In this document: positions 42,501 to 50,185 of the stretch, one piece after another
How positions within the stretch are numbered: the stretch's first letter is position 1
Layout of the letters: the number at the start of each line of letters is the position of its first letter
Source: Leisingera coralii
Lineage (GTDB): Bacteria; Pseudomonadota; Alphaproteobacteria; Rhodobacterales; Rhodobacteraceae
Direction: 5' to 3'
Length of the DNA: 64,000 bases
Assembly: GCF_049056525.1 (NCBI RefSeq)
Contig: NZ_JBHUPT010000002.1
Coordinates: forward strand, 62,001 to 126,000
Position numbers and translations under genes: made by a program
Notes under the pieces: model-generated
Told to the model about the DNA's origin: nothing
What the model saw: the letters and a program-made list of their open reading frames with translations, nothing else
The model's database searches: none

Positions 42501-44037
42501 GCACCACGACATCTACTCGATCGAGGACCTGGCGCAGCTGATCTACGACCTCAAGCAAATCAACCCGCGCTGCAAGGTGACGGTGAAGCTGGTGGCGTCT
42601 TCGGGCGTTGGCACCATTGCGGCCGGCGTGGCCAAGGCAAAGGCCGACATCATCCTGATCTCGGGCCACAACGGCGGCACCGGGGCGTCTCCGGCGACCT
42701 CGATCAAATACGCGGGCCTGCCGTGGGAGATGGGCCTGACGGAAGCGCATCAGGTGCTGGCGATGAACAACCTGCGCGAGCGGGTGACGCTGCGCACCGA
42801 CGGCGGTCTGCGGACCGGCCGGGATATCGTGATGGCAGCGATGCTGGGCGCCGAGGAATACGGCATCGGCACCGCGGCGCTGATCGCGATGGGCTGCATC
42901 ATGGTGCGCCAGTGCCAGTCCAACACCTGCCCGGTGGGGGTCTGCACCCAGGACGAATCCTTGCGCGCCAAGTTCACCGGCAACGCCGACAAGGTGGTGA
43001 ACCTGATCACCTTCTACGCCCAGGAAGTGCGGGAGATCCTCGCCTCCATCGGTGCCCGTTCGCTGGATGAGGTGATCGGCCGGGCCGACCTGCTGGCGCA
43101 GGTGTCCCGCGGCTCCGCGCATCTGGACGACCTGGACCTGAACCCGCTGCTGATCACCGTCGATGGCTCCGCCAGCATCGTCTACAACCGTGACAAGGAG
43201 CGCAACGCGGTGCCGGACACCTTGGATGCGGAGATCGTGCGCGACGCCGCCCGCTTCCTGCAGGACGGTGAGAAGATGCAGCTGTCCTATGCGATCCAGA
43301 ACACCCACCGCACCGTGGGCACCCGCACCTCCAGCCACATCGTGCGCAACTTCGGCATGCGGAACTCGTTCCAGCCGGATCACCTGACGGTGAAGCTGCA
43401 GGGCTCTGCCGGCCAGGCGCTGGGCGCCTTTGCGGCCCCGGGGCTGAAGCTGGAAGTGTCGGGCGACGCCAACGACTATGTCGGCAAGGGCCTGTCGGGC
43501 GGCACCATCGTGGTGCGCCCGCCGCAGGTGAGCCCGCTGGTGGCCTCGGAAAACACCATCATCGGCAACACCGTCCTGTACGGCGCGACCGACGGCTACC
43601 TGTTTGCTGCGGGGCGCGCGGGCGAGCGCTTTGCGGTCCGCAACTCCGGCGCCAAGGTGGTGATCGAGGGCTGCGGCTCCAACGGCTGTGAATACATGAC
43701 CGGCGGCGTTGCGGTGATCCTCGGCTCGATCGGCGCCAACTTCGGCGCCGGCATGACCGGCGGCATGGCCTATCTCTATGACCCTGAGGGCAAGGCCGCG
43801 ACCCTGATGAACATGGAATCGCTGGTCACCTGCCCGGTCACCGTGGCGCATTGGGAAGCAGAGCTGAAAAGCCTGATCGAACGCCACCAGCAGGAAACCG
43901 GCAGCCGCAAGGCCGCGGAGATCCTGCAGCATTGGGATATCGAGAAGGCCAGCTTCCTGCAGGTCTGCCCGAAGGAGATGCTCGACAAGCTGGCGCATCC
44001 GGTGATGCAGGAGCAGGCTGCGGTTCCGGCGGAATAA
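39505..44037 (+). CDS. gltB: Glutamate synthase (NADPH) large subunit
   Basis: GltB hydrolyses glutamine and channels ammonia to 2-oxoglutarate, giving two glutamates. The 1510-residue length is standard. Cys34 in HSSCGVGLVV is the predicted N-terminal nucleophile after a 33-residue propeptide. The amidotransferase domain continues with NGEINTLKGNLNWM. The FMN/synthase domain contains SPPPHHDIYSIEDLAQLI and ISGHNGGTGASP, and the 3Fe-4S motif is CQSNTCPVGVC. The C-terminal Gly-rich beta-helix (GSNGCEYMTGG) is present. A long open frame on the opposite strand is a codon-bias shadow. Confidence 0.98.
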   Translation: MTKYDADWVRAEEAKRKWMAENGLYSEEEEHSSCGVGLVVSVDGKKSRKVVEAGIDALKAIWHRGAVDADGKTGDGAGIHVQIPVPFFYDQIRRTGHEPRQDELMAVGQVFLPRTDFGAQERCRTIVETEVLRMGYSIYGWRHVPVDVSCLGEKANATRPEIEQILISNSKGVDEETFERELYVIRRRIEKAANAAGISGLYIASLSCRSIIYKGMMLAEQVAVFYPDLMDERFESAFAIYHQRYSTNTFPQWWLAQPFRMLAHNGEINTLKGNLNWMKSHEIRMASATFGDYAEDIKPIVPGGASDSAALDGVFEVLVRAGRSAPMAKTMLVPESWSKQAVELPQAWRDMYSYCNSVMEPWDGPAALAMTDGRWVCAGLDRNGLRPMRYVVTGDGLVIAGSEAGMVPVDEATVVEKGALGPGQMLAVDMEKGKLFHDTEIKDKLARALPFGDWVKRINDLDATLASVSEQPLFSGEELRRRQVAAGYSIEELEQILAPMAEDAKESLASMGDDTPSAVLSKMYRPLSHFFRQNFSQVTNPPIDSLREYRVMSLKTRFGNLKNVLDEDSSQTEIIVLESPFVGNAQWDKLVEQFNAPLAEIDCTFAPGRGSLSAALERIRAEAEEAVRSGAGHIVLTDQYSDASKVAMPMILATSAVHSHLTRKGLRTFCSLNVRSAECIDPHYFAVLIGCGATVVNAYLAEDSLADRIERGLLDGTLTENVARYREAIDQGLLKIMAKMGISVVSSYRGGLNFEAVGLSRAMCAEYFPGMTSRISGIGVTGIQTKLEEIHAKAWKAPEGVLPIGGFYKARKSGETHAWEATSMHMMQMACNRASYELWKQYSAKMQSNPPIHLRDLLQIKPLGKPVPLEEVESITAIRKRFVTPGMSLGALSPEAHKTLNVAMNRIGAKSDSGEGGEDPAHFVPEPNGDNPSAKIKQVASGRFGVTAEYLNQCEELEIKVAQGAKPGEGGQLPGMKVTDLIARLRHSTKGVTLISPPPHHDIYSIEDLAQLIYDLKQINPRCKVTVKLVASSGVGTIAAGVAKAKADIILISGHNGGTGASPATSIKYAGLPWEMGLTEAHQVLAMNNLRERVTLRTDGGLRTGRDIVMAAMLGAEEYGIGTAALIAMGCIMVRQCQSNTCPVGVCTQDESLRAKFTGNADKVVNLITFYAQEVREILASIGARSLDEVIGRADLLAQVSRGSAHLDDLDLNPLLITVDGSASIVYNRDKERNAVPDTLDAEIVRDAARFLQDGEKMQLSYAIQNTHRTVGTRTSSHIVRNFGMRNSFQPDHLTVKLQGSAGQALGAFAAPGLKLEVSGDANDYVGKGLSGGTIVVRPPQVSPLVASENTIIGNTVLYGATDGYLFAAGRAGERFAVRNSGAKVVIEGCGSNGCEYMTGGVAVILGSIGANFGAGMTGGMAYLYDPEGKAATLMNMESLVTCPVTVAHWEAELKSLIERHQQETGSRKAAEILQHWDIEKASFLQVCPKEMLDKLAHPVMQEQAAVPAE

Positions 44038-44059
44038 GCCGGGCCAGAGACTGAGATCA

Positions 44060-44090
44060 AACCCCGCAGGCGCAGGCTTGCGGGGTTTTT
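44060..44090 (+). terminator. Intrinsic terminator of the glt operon
   Basis: Nine-base arms (44060-44068 and 44079-44087) enclose a ten-base loop and run into five T, 23 bases after the gltB stop. Confidence 0.85.
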
Positions 44091-44123
44091 CTTGCCCGCG
44101 GGCCGCGTCCTGCCGGGCCCGGG

Positions 44124-44187
44124 TCTTCTTCTGGCTGAAAATATCCCGGGGTGAATTGAGCCGCAGGCTCAAGAGGGGCAGCGCCCC
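44124..44187 (-). repeat. Dispersed Roseobacter-type repeat, copy 1
   Basis: Read on the minus strand, this copy is nearly identical over about 55 bases to copy 2 at 45764-45832, in inverted orientation. It contains the small hairpin GAGCCTGCGGCTC and the core GATATTTTCAGCCAGAAG. Copies 1 and 2 bracket mtgA and the GST gene. Confidence 0.85.
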
Positions 44188-44279
44188 TTCCCCTGTTCCC
44201 GGAAAATCCCAACCGGCGGATTACGGCAGCAGGGCAACTGACCCTTTGTGAATGCCCCTCTGCCGTCCTATAGAGGGAC

Positions 44280-45017
44280 ATGGCCAAGGCAGTTGCAAAG
44301 AAGAAGAAACCCAAGAGCAGCAAGAAGACGGCGAAGCGGCAGATTCAGCCGCTGCGCTGGCTGCGGCGCTGGATCTTGCGCGCGGTGCTTGCGGTTGCGG
44401 CGGTCTTTCTGTTCCTCATCCTGCTGTTTTCGGTGGTGAATCCGCCGGTCACCCATACCATCTGGGCCGAGCAGCGGCGGCTGGGCGAGGTCGACCGGAT
44501 GTGGGTGCCGCTGGAGGAGATGGCGCCGGTGCTGGCGCGTTCCGTCGTGGCGGCGGAGGATGCGCAGTTCTGCCGTCATTGGGGCTTTGATGCCCGCGCC
44601 ATTCAGGCCGCGATCGAGGCAGGCGGCAGCCGCGGCGGCTCGACCATCTCGCAGCAGGTGGTGAAGAACGTGTTCCTGTGGCAGGGCCGCAGCTGGCCGC
44701 GCAAGGTGCTGGAGACGCTGCTGACCCCGGTGGTGGAAATTGTCTGGAGCAAGCGGCGGATCCTGGAGGTCTATCTGAACGTCGCCGAGATGGACGAGGG
44801 CGTGTTCGGGGCCGAGGCCGCGGCGCGCAAGTATTTCGGCGTCGGCCCGGATGAGCTGAGCGCCCGCCAGGCGGCTTTGATCGCCGCGGTGCTGCCCAAT
44901 CCCAAGGAGCGCTCCGCCCGCCGCCCCAGCGGTTTCGTGCAGCGCCGGGCGGGGCAGATCATGGACGGGGCGGCCACCATTCGCGCAGACGGGCGGGTGG
45001 ATTGTTTCGAGGATTGA
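44280..45017 (+). CDS. mtgA: Monofunctional peptidoglycan glycosyltransferase
   Basis: MtgA polymerises lipid II glycan strands without transpeptidase activity. The 245-residue protein has a Lys-rich cytoplasmic tail (KKKKPKSSKK), one membrane anchor (about residues 37-58) and a GT51 domain. The motifs are VVAAEDAQFCRHWGFD (catalytic Glu), RGGSTISQQVVKN and RRILEVYLNVAEMDEGVFG. A weak AGAGGG lies close before the ATG. About 190 bases with repeat copy 1 separate it from the glt terminator. Confidence 0.96.
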   Translation: MAKAVAKKKKPKSSKKTAKRQIQPLRWLRRWILRAVLAVAAVFLFLILLFSVVNPPVTHTIWAEQRRLGEVDRMWVPLEEMAPVLARSVVAAEDAQFCRHWGFDARAIQAAIEAGGSRGGSTISQQVVKNVFLWQGRSWPRKVLETLLTPVVEIVWSKRRILEVYLNVAEMDEGVFGAEAAARKYFGVGPDELSARQAALIAAVLPNPKERSARRPSGFVQRRAGQIMDGAATIRADGRVDCFED

Positions 45018-45082
45018 ATCTTTCTCCCGGCCAAGGCATTGCTGGGTATCCGTAGTAACGTTTCTGGAGATCCCCTGTAGCC

Positions 45083-45748
45083 ATGGCGCGCCTGTACCAC
45101 GTTCCCCTGTCCCCCTTTTGCCGCAAGGTGCGGCTGTCGCTGGCGGAGAAGAAGATCGAGGTTGAGCTGGTCGAGGAGCGCTATTGGGAGCAGGATCCCG
45201 ATTTCCTGCGCCGCAACCCGGCGGCCAAGGTGCCGGTGATCCGGCTGGATGGCCAGATGATGGCCGAAAGCGCGGCGATCTGCGAATACCTGGAGGACAC
45301 CAGGCCGGAGCCGCCCTTGATGCCCAAAGACGCCGCGGGCCGCTATGAGGTGCGCCGGCTGGTGAGCTGGTTTGACGACAAGTTCCACCACGAGGTGACC
45401 TCCAAGCTGCTGTATGAGCGGGTGAACAAGAAAATCACCGGCGAGGGCTATCCGGACAGCCGCAACGTCAAGGCCGGCGCCAAGGCGATCAAATACCACC
45501 TGGATTACATGGCCTGGCTGCTGGACCACCGGCGCTGGCTGGCCGGAGACATGATGACGCTGGCGGATTTTGCCGCGGCCGCGCATCTGTCGTCGCTGGA
45601 CTACATCTCGGATGTGGACTGGAACCGGTCGGCGGTGGTCAAGGACTGGTATGCCAAGATCAAGTCGCGGCCTGCGTTCCGCTCGATCCTGGCCGATCAG
45701 GTGCCGGGCTTCCGGCCGCCGCCGCATTACACTGACCTGGATTTCTGA
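45083..45748 (+). CDS. Glutathione S-transferase family protein
   Basis: A 221-residue GST. The thioredoxin-fold half begins LYHVPLSPFCRKVRLSLAEK with Ser/Cys in the active-site region, and cis-Pro is in AKVPVIRLDG followed by the glutathione contact ESAAICEYLED. The all-helical half ends ADFAAAAHLSSLDYI. The substrate is unknown. It follows mtgA by 65 bases and is followed directly by repeat copy 2. Confidence 0.92.
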   Translation: MARLYHVPLSPFCRKVRLSLAEKKIEVELVEERYWEQDPDFLRRNPAAKVPVIRLDGQMMAESAAICEYLEDTRPEPPLMPKDAAGRYEVRRLVSWFDDKFHHEVTSKLLYERVNKKITGEGYPDSRNVKAGAKAIKYHLDYMAWLLDHRRWLAGDMMTLADFAAAAHLSSLDYISDVDWNRSAVVKDWYAKIKSRPAFRSILADQVPGFRPPPHYTDLDF

Positions 45749-45763
45749 TATCAACGGGGTTAG

Positions 45764-45832
45764 GGGGCTGTCTGCCCCCTCTTGAGCCTGCGGCTCAATT
45801 CACCCCCGAGGATATTTTCAGCCAGATGAAAG
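45764..45832 (+). repeat. Dispersed Roseobacter-type repeat, copy 2 (holds the queG start codon)
   Basis: This copy is nearly identical to the reverse complement of 44124-44187. It ends with GATATTTTCAGCCAGATGAAAG, whose ATG at 45826 is the queG start. In copies 1 and 3 the same place reads CCAGAAGAAG, with no ATG. Confidence 0.85.
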
Positions 45833-46869
45833 ACGGATCCGGCATCAAGCAAAGACTGGTCGCTCAGGCGCTGGCGGAGGGGTTTGTCTCCTGCCGGGTC
45901 TGCCGCCCGTGGGATGTGCCGGAGGTGCCTGGACGGCTGCAGGCCTTTCTGGATGCGGGTTATCACGGGCAGATGGGCTGGATGGCGGAGCGCACCCATT
46001 GGCGGGGGGATCCGGCGCAGCTGTGGCCCGAGGCGCGGTCGGTGATCATGCTGGCGGAGAGCTATACGCCTGATGAGGACCCGATGGCGGTGGTGGGGCA
46101 GGCGGACCGCGGCGCGGTCTCGGTCTATGCGCGCAACAAGGACTACCACGACCTGGTGAAGAAGCGGCTGAAACGGCTGGCGCGCTGGCTGATTGCGGAG
46201 GCCGGCGAGGGTTGCGAGGTGAAGGTCTTTGTCGACACCGCACCGGTGCCGGAGAAGGCTCTGGGGCAGGCGGCGGGGCTGGGCTGGCAGGGCAAGCACA
46301 GCAACCTGGTGAGCCGGGATTGGGGCAATTGGGCCTTTTTAGGCTCTGTTTTCACCACGCTGAACCTGCCTGCGGATGAGGCGGAGCGGGACCGCTGCGG
46401 GTCCTGCCGGGCCTGTCTGGACAGCTGCCCGACCGATGCCTTTCCAGCGCCCTACCAGGTCGATGCGCGGCGCTGCATCTCCTATCTGACCATCGAGCAC
46501 AAAGGGCCGGTGGAGGAGGAACTGCGGGAGAAGATGGGCAACCGGATCTATGGCTGCGACGATTGCCTGGCGGCCTGCCCGTGGAACAAGTTTGCGGTAG
46601 CGGCCAGCGACATGCGCTATGCCGCGCGCGAGGAGCTGAAGGCGCCGCGGCTGGTAGAACTGGCGGCGCTGGATGATGCGGCGTTCCGGGCGATGTTCTC
46701 CGGCTCGCCGATCAAGCGGATCGGGCGGGACCGGTTTGTGCGCAATGTGCTCTATGCCATTGGCAATTCCGGCCTGGTGGACCTGCGGGAAGTGGCGCGC
46801 GGGCTGGCGGAGGATCCGGATCCGGCGGTGGCCGATGCGGCGCGCTGGGCGGTTCAAAGGCTTTCGTGA
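45826..46869 (+). CDS. queG: Epoxyqueuosine reductase QueG
   Basis: QueG carries out the final, cobalamin-dependent reduction of epoxyqueuosine to queuosine in tRNA. The 347-residue protein shows the double 4Fe-4S ferredoxin motifs CGSCRACLDSCPTDAF and YGCDDCLAACPWNKF, the catalytic/cobalamin-proximal VDTAPVPEKALGQAAGLGWQGKHSN split across two helices, and C-terminal HEAT-like helices. The start ATG lies inside a dispersed repeat; only a distant GAGGA, 13 bases upstream, resembles a ribosome site. No other queuosine gene is in the window. Confidence 0.95.
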   Translation: MKDGSGIKQRLVAQALAEGFVSCRVCRPWDVPEVPGRLQAFLDAGYHGQMGWMAERTHWRGDPAQLWPEARSVIMLAESYTPDEDPMAVVGQADRGAVSVYARNKDYHDLVKKRLKRLARWLIAEAGEGCEVKVFVDTAPVPEKALGQAAGLGWQGKHSNLVSRDWGNWAFLGSVFTTLNLPADEAERDRCGSCRACLDSCPTDAFPAPYQVDARRCISYLTIEHKGPVEEELREKMGNRIYGCDDCLAACPWNKFAVAASDMRYAAREELKAPRLVELAALDDAAFRAMFSGSPIKRIGRDRFVRNVLYAIGNSGLVDLREVARGLAEDPDPAVADAARWAVQRLS

Positions 46870-46941
46870 CGCAAACAGGATGGACGGGCCGCAAATAGGC
46901 GTTACACCCGGTCCGGCGAACAGAATTTGAGAGGGCTGGGC

Positions 46942-48948
46942 ATGGCGCTGTTGCTGGGAGTGGACACGGGCGGAACCTATACCGATGCGGTGCTGATCCG
47001 CGACGAGAAGGAGGTGATCGCCTCGGCCAAGTCGCTGACCACGAGGCAGGATCTGGCGATTGGCGTTGGCGGCGCGATCCGGGCGGTGCTGGAGCAGTCC
47101 GGAGTGAAGCCGGAGGACGTGTCGCTGGCCGCGTTGTCGACCACGCTGGCGACCAATGCGCTGGTCGAGGGACAGGGCGGCCGGGTGGCGCTGATCTACA
47201 TCGGCTTTAAGGAGGACGATCTGGACCGGCACGGGCTGAAGGATGCGCTGAAGGGCGATCCGGCACTGGTGCTGGCGGGCGGCCATACCCATGCGGGCAG
47301 CGAGGCGGCGCCCCTGGATGTGGAGTCGCTGGAGATGTTTCTGCGCACCGAGGGGCAGGGGGTGACGGGTTTTGCCGTGGCCGGTGTCTTTGCCACCCGG
47401 AACCCGGCGCATGAGATGGAGGCCGCGCGGATCATTCATGAGCTGACCAGTGCGCCGGTGACCTGTTCGCACCAGCTGTCGGCCAAGCTGAACGGGCCCA
47501 AGCGGGCGGTGACGGCAGTGCTGAACGCGCGTCTGATCGGGATGATCGACCGGCTGATCGGCCGGGCGCAGGACACGCTGCGCGACCTTGGCATCGAGGC
47601 GCCGATGATGGTGGTGCGCGGCGACGGGGCGTTGATGAGCGGCGAACAGGCGCGTGAGCGGCCGATCGAAACCATTCTGTCGGGACCGGCGGCCTCGATC
47701 GTGGGGGCGCGCTGGATGACCGGTGTGGAGCATGCGCTGGTCAGTGATATCGGTGGCACCACCACCGATGTGGCGCTGATCCGGGACGGCAAGCCGGCGA
47801 TTGACCCGGCCGGTGCCCGGGTCGGTGAGTTCCGCACCATGGTCGAGGCGGTGGCGATGCGCACCACCGGCCTGGGCGGCGACAGCCAGGTGCATCTGAA
47901 CACCAGCGGCCTGGCCGGCGGGCTGACCCTGGGGCCGCGGCGGGTGGTGCCGGTCTCGCTGATTGCCACGGATGCGCCGGAGGTGGTGCACGCGGCGCTG
48001 GACGAACAGCTGCGCAATACAACGGTGGGCGAGTTTGACGGCCGGTTCGTCCGCGCGGTGCCGGGGGTGCCGGTGGCGGGGCTCAGCGAGCGCGAGGCCG
48101 GGCTGCTGGCGCGGATCGGGATGCAGGTGCACCCGCTGGGAAGCATTCTGCGGACCCGGATGGAGCACGGCTCGCTGAACCGGCTGGTCGACCGCGGGCT
48201 GGTGCAGGTGTCGGGGGTGACACCTTCGGATGCGAGTCATGTGCTGGGCCGGGTCGATGCCTGGGATGGGCAAGCGGCGGAGAAGGCGCTGACCCTCTTT
48301 GCCCGCCGCCGGGTGGGCAGCGGCGACATGGCGGCGAAGGATGCGGAAACGATGGCGCAGATGATCATCGATCAGCTGACCGAACAGACCGCTTTGACCC
48401 TCTTGGAGTCCGCGTTTGCGGAAGAGGCCGAGAGCTTTGGCCTGCCGGAAAGGGAACTGGCGCGGCATGTGCTGCTGCAGAAGGGGCTTGCCCGGCACCG
48501 CGGTCTGCTGGCGCTGGATGCCTCGATGAATGTGGATGTGGTGGGGCTGGGCGCCTCTGCCCCCGGCTATTATCCGGCGGTGGGGGAGCGGCTGCGCTGC
48601 AACATGATCCTGCCGGAACACGCAGGCGTGGCCAATGCCATTGGCGCGGTTGTGGGCCGGGTCACCATGCGGCGCAGCGGCACCGTGACGTCCCCGGCGG
48701 AGGGCAAGTACCGGGTGCATCTGGAGAGCGGCCCGGTGGATTTCCCGGCCTCCGATGCAGCGCTGGCGGCGCTGGAGACGGCCTTGGCCGAGGAGGCGCG
48801 CGGCGCGGCGGAGGATGCCGGTGCCGAGGATATTCACGTGCATGTGGAGCGGGATATCCGCACCGCGCAGGTGGAATCGCGGGAGGTGTTCGTCGAGGGC
48901 ACGCTGACGGTGGAGGCCAGCGGCCGGCCGCGGGTGGCGCACGCCTAG
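46942..48948 (+). CDS. Hydantoinase/oxoprolinase family protein (HyuA type)
   Basis: A 668-residue ASKHA-fold ATP-dependent amidase-type protein. The ATP site LLLGVDTGGTYTDAVLI is at the N-terminus, followed by LSTTLATNALVEG (phosphate 1) and the SDIGGTTTDVALI signature near residue 272. In known systems HyuA works with a HyuB subunit on hydantoins, oxoproline or acetone. No hyuB lies beside it here, so the substrate is open. GAGAGGG lies seven bases before the ATG. A palindrome follows the stop. Confidence 0.9.
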   Translation: MALLLGVDTGGTYTDAVLIRDEKEVIASAKSLTTRQDLAIGVGGAIRAVLEQSGVKPEDVSLAALSTTLATNALVEGQGGRVALIYIGFKEDDLDRHGLKDALKGDPALVLAGGHTHAGSEAAPLDVESLEMFLRTEGQGVTGFAVAGVFATRNPAHEMEAARIIHELTSAPVTCSHQLSAKLNGPKRAVTAVLNARLIGMIDRLIGRAQDTLRDLGIEAPMMVVRGDGALMSGEQARERPIETILSGPAASIVGARWMTGVEHALVSDIGGTTTDVALIRDGKPAIDPAGARVGEFRTMVEAVAMRTTGLGGDSQVHLNTSGLAGGLTLGPRRVVPVSLIATDAPEVVHAALDEQLRNTTVGEFDGRFVRAVPGVPVAGLSEREAGLLARIGMQVHPLGSILRTRMEHGSLNRLVDRGLVQVSGVTPSDASHVLGRVDAWDGQAAEKALTLFARRRVGSGDMAAKDAETMAQMIIDQLTEQTALTLLESAFAEEAESFGLPERELARHVLLQKGLARHRGLLALDASMNVDVVGLGASAPGYYPAVGERLRCNMILPEHAGVANAIGAVVGRVTMRRSGTVTSPAEGKYRVHLESGPVDFPASDAALAALETALAEEARGAAEDAGAEDIHVHVERDIRTAQVESREVFVEGTLTVEASGRPRVAHA

Positions 48949-48964
48949 GTGTCCTGGGCTGTAA

Positions 48965-48989
48965 AGCGGGTTTTCCGGGAAAACCCGCT
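48965..48989. repeat. Near-perfect palindrome after the HyuA-type gene
   Basis: Twelve-base arms (48965-48976 and 48978-48989) meet with one centre base. There is no T-run directly after it. It sits a few bases before repeat copy 3, so it may be part of that mobile or regulatory repeat. Confidence 0.7.
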
Positions 48990-48990
48990 G

Positions 48991-49025
48991 CCTCCGGCGG
49001 GGATATTTTTGGCCAGAAGAAGCAC
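48991..49025 (+). repeat. Dispersed Roseobacter-type repeat, copy 3 (short form)
   Basis: Shares the core GGATATTTTTGGCCAGAAGAAG with copies 1 and 2, but lacks their GAGCCTGCGGCTC hairpin. It lies between the convergent HyuA-type and msrA genes. Confidence 0.65.
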
Positions 49026-49052
49026 GGATGCTGGCTGCAGATCTGGCGTTTG

Positions 49053-49080
49053 AAAAGCCCCGCCGGTGTTCGGCGGGGCT
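49053..49080 (-). terminator. Intrinsic terminator of msrB-msrA
   Basis: Ten-base arms (49056-49065 and 49071-49080) with a five-base loop. On the minus strand the stem ends in a run of T (49056-49053), 20 bases after the msrA stop. Confidence 0.8.
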
Positions 49081-49099
49081 GAAAGCGCTTTGTCAGAGC

Positions 49100-49615
49100 C
49101 TATTCTGCGGCGGCGCCGCGTTTGGGCAGCACCCAGTCGGGGCGCGGGAAATGGCAGGTGTAACCATTGGGCAGCCGCTGCAGATAGTCCTGATGCTCCG
49201 GCTCCGCTTCCCAGAAATCGCCCGCGGGCTCGACCTCGGTCACCACCTTGCCGGGCCAGATGCCGGAGGCATCGACGTCGGCGATGGTGTCCTCGGCCAC
49301 CGCTTTCTGGGCGTCGTCCACGTAGTAGATCGCGGAGCGGTAGCTCATGCCGATGTCATTGCCCTGGCGGTTCAGGGTGGTCGGGTCATGGATCTGGAAG
49401 AAGAACTCCAAGAGCTCCCGGTAGGAGATGACGGCGGGGTCGAAGATGATCTCGATCCCTTCGGCATGGGTGCCGTGGTTCTTGTAGGTGGCGTTGGGCA
49501 CGTCGCCGCCGGTATAGCCGACGCGGGTGCTGATGACGCCGGGGCGCTTGCGGATCAGTTCCTGCATGCCCCAGAAACAGCCGCCTGCCAGGACGGCGCG
49601 TTCGGTGGTGCTCAT
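49100..49615 (-). CDS. msrA: Peptide-methionine (S)-S-oxide reductase MsrA
   Basis: MsrA repairs the S epimer of oxidised methionine. The 171-residue protein has catalytic Cys13 in the family signature AGGCFWGMQE, then RVGYTGGDVPNATYKNHGTHAEG and the core ending HQDYLQRLPNGYTCHFPR. A further Cys (in YTCHF) may act as resolving residue. No signal peptide is seen, so it is cytoplasmic. The start overlaps the msrB stop as ATGA. Confidence 0.97.
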   Translation of the reverse strand: MSTTERAVLAGGCFWGMQELIRKRPGVISTRVGYTGGDVPNATYKNHGTHAEGIEIIFDPAVISYRELLEFFFQIHDPTTLNRQGNDIGMSYRSAIYYVDDAQKAVAEDTIADVDASGIWPGKVVTEVEPAGDFWEAEPEHQDYLQRLPNGYTCHFPRPDWVLPKRGAAAE

Positions 49616-50061
49616 TTCACGACCTCCACTTGGTTGATGTAGGCGCCATAGCCCTCGGCCTCCATGTCGTCCAGGTGGACGAACCGCAGGGAGGCGGAGT
49701 TGATGCAGTAGCGCAGGCCGCCGCGGTCCATCGGGCCGTCCGGGAAGACATGGCCCAGGTGGCTGTCGCCATGGGTGGAGCGGACCTCGGTGCGGATCAT
49801 GCCGAGGCTGCGGTCCTCCAGTTCCTGGATATGGGCGGATTCGATCGGCTTGGTGAAACTGGGCCAGCCGCAGCCCGACTCATACTTGTCGGAGGAGGCA
49901 AACAGCGGCTCGCCCGAGACGATGTCGACATAGATGCCCGGCTCCTTGTTATAAAGCAGCTTGCCGGTGCCGGGGCGTTCGGTGCCCGCGTTCTGGGTCA
50001 CATAGAACTCTTCCTCGGAGAGGGCGGCAATGGCGTCCGGGTTCTTGAAGTATTTGGTCAT
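49612..50061 (-). CDS. msrB: Peptide-methionine (R)-S-oxide reductase MsrB
   Basis: MsrB repairs the R epimer. The 149-residue protein starts MTKYFKNPDAIAAL at 50061; the long upstream frame overlaps the next gene and is not real. Catalytic Cys119 is in LRYCINSASLRF, and Cys64 in SGCGWPSF is the likely resolving cysteine. The paired CxxC zinc motifs found in many MsrB are absent, which puts it in the zinc-free form. It is coupled to msrA by ATGA overlap, giving coordinated repair of both epimers. Confidence 0.96.
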   Translation of the reverse strand: MTKYFKNPDAIAALSEEEFYVTQNAGTERPGTGKLLYNKEPGIYVDIVSGEPLFASSDKYESGCGWPSFTKPIESAHIQELEDRSLGMIRTEVRSTHGDSHLGHVFPDGPMDRGGLRYCINSASLRFVHLDDMEAEGYGAYINQVEVVK

Positions 50062-50185
50062 GGTGTCCTCCCGCCTGTTCGCGTTTGGTGCAGAACATGG
50101 GGTCTGGATGGGCAAATGCAAAGCCCTGTTACAGGCGGCTCGCAAAGCCGTGTGCTGCAGAGGGCGGGTGCGGGGGCTGGCGCGG

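Noticed and set aside
39625..44172. A 1515-codon open frame antisense to gltB
   Set aside because: It mirrors gltB exactly, is rich in His, Arg and Gln from GC-biased codons, and shows no domain. gltB on the other strand is unmistakable.
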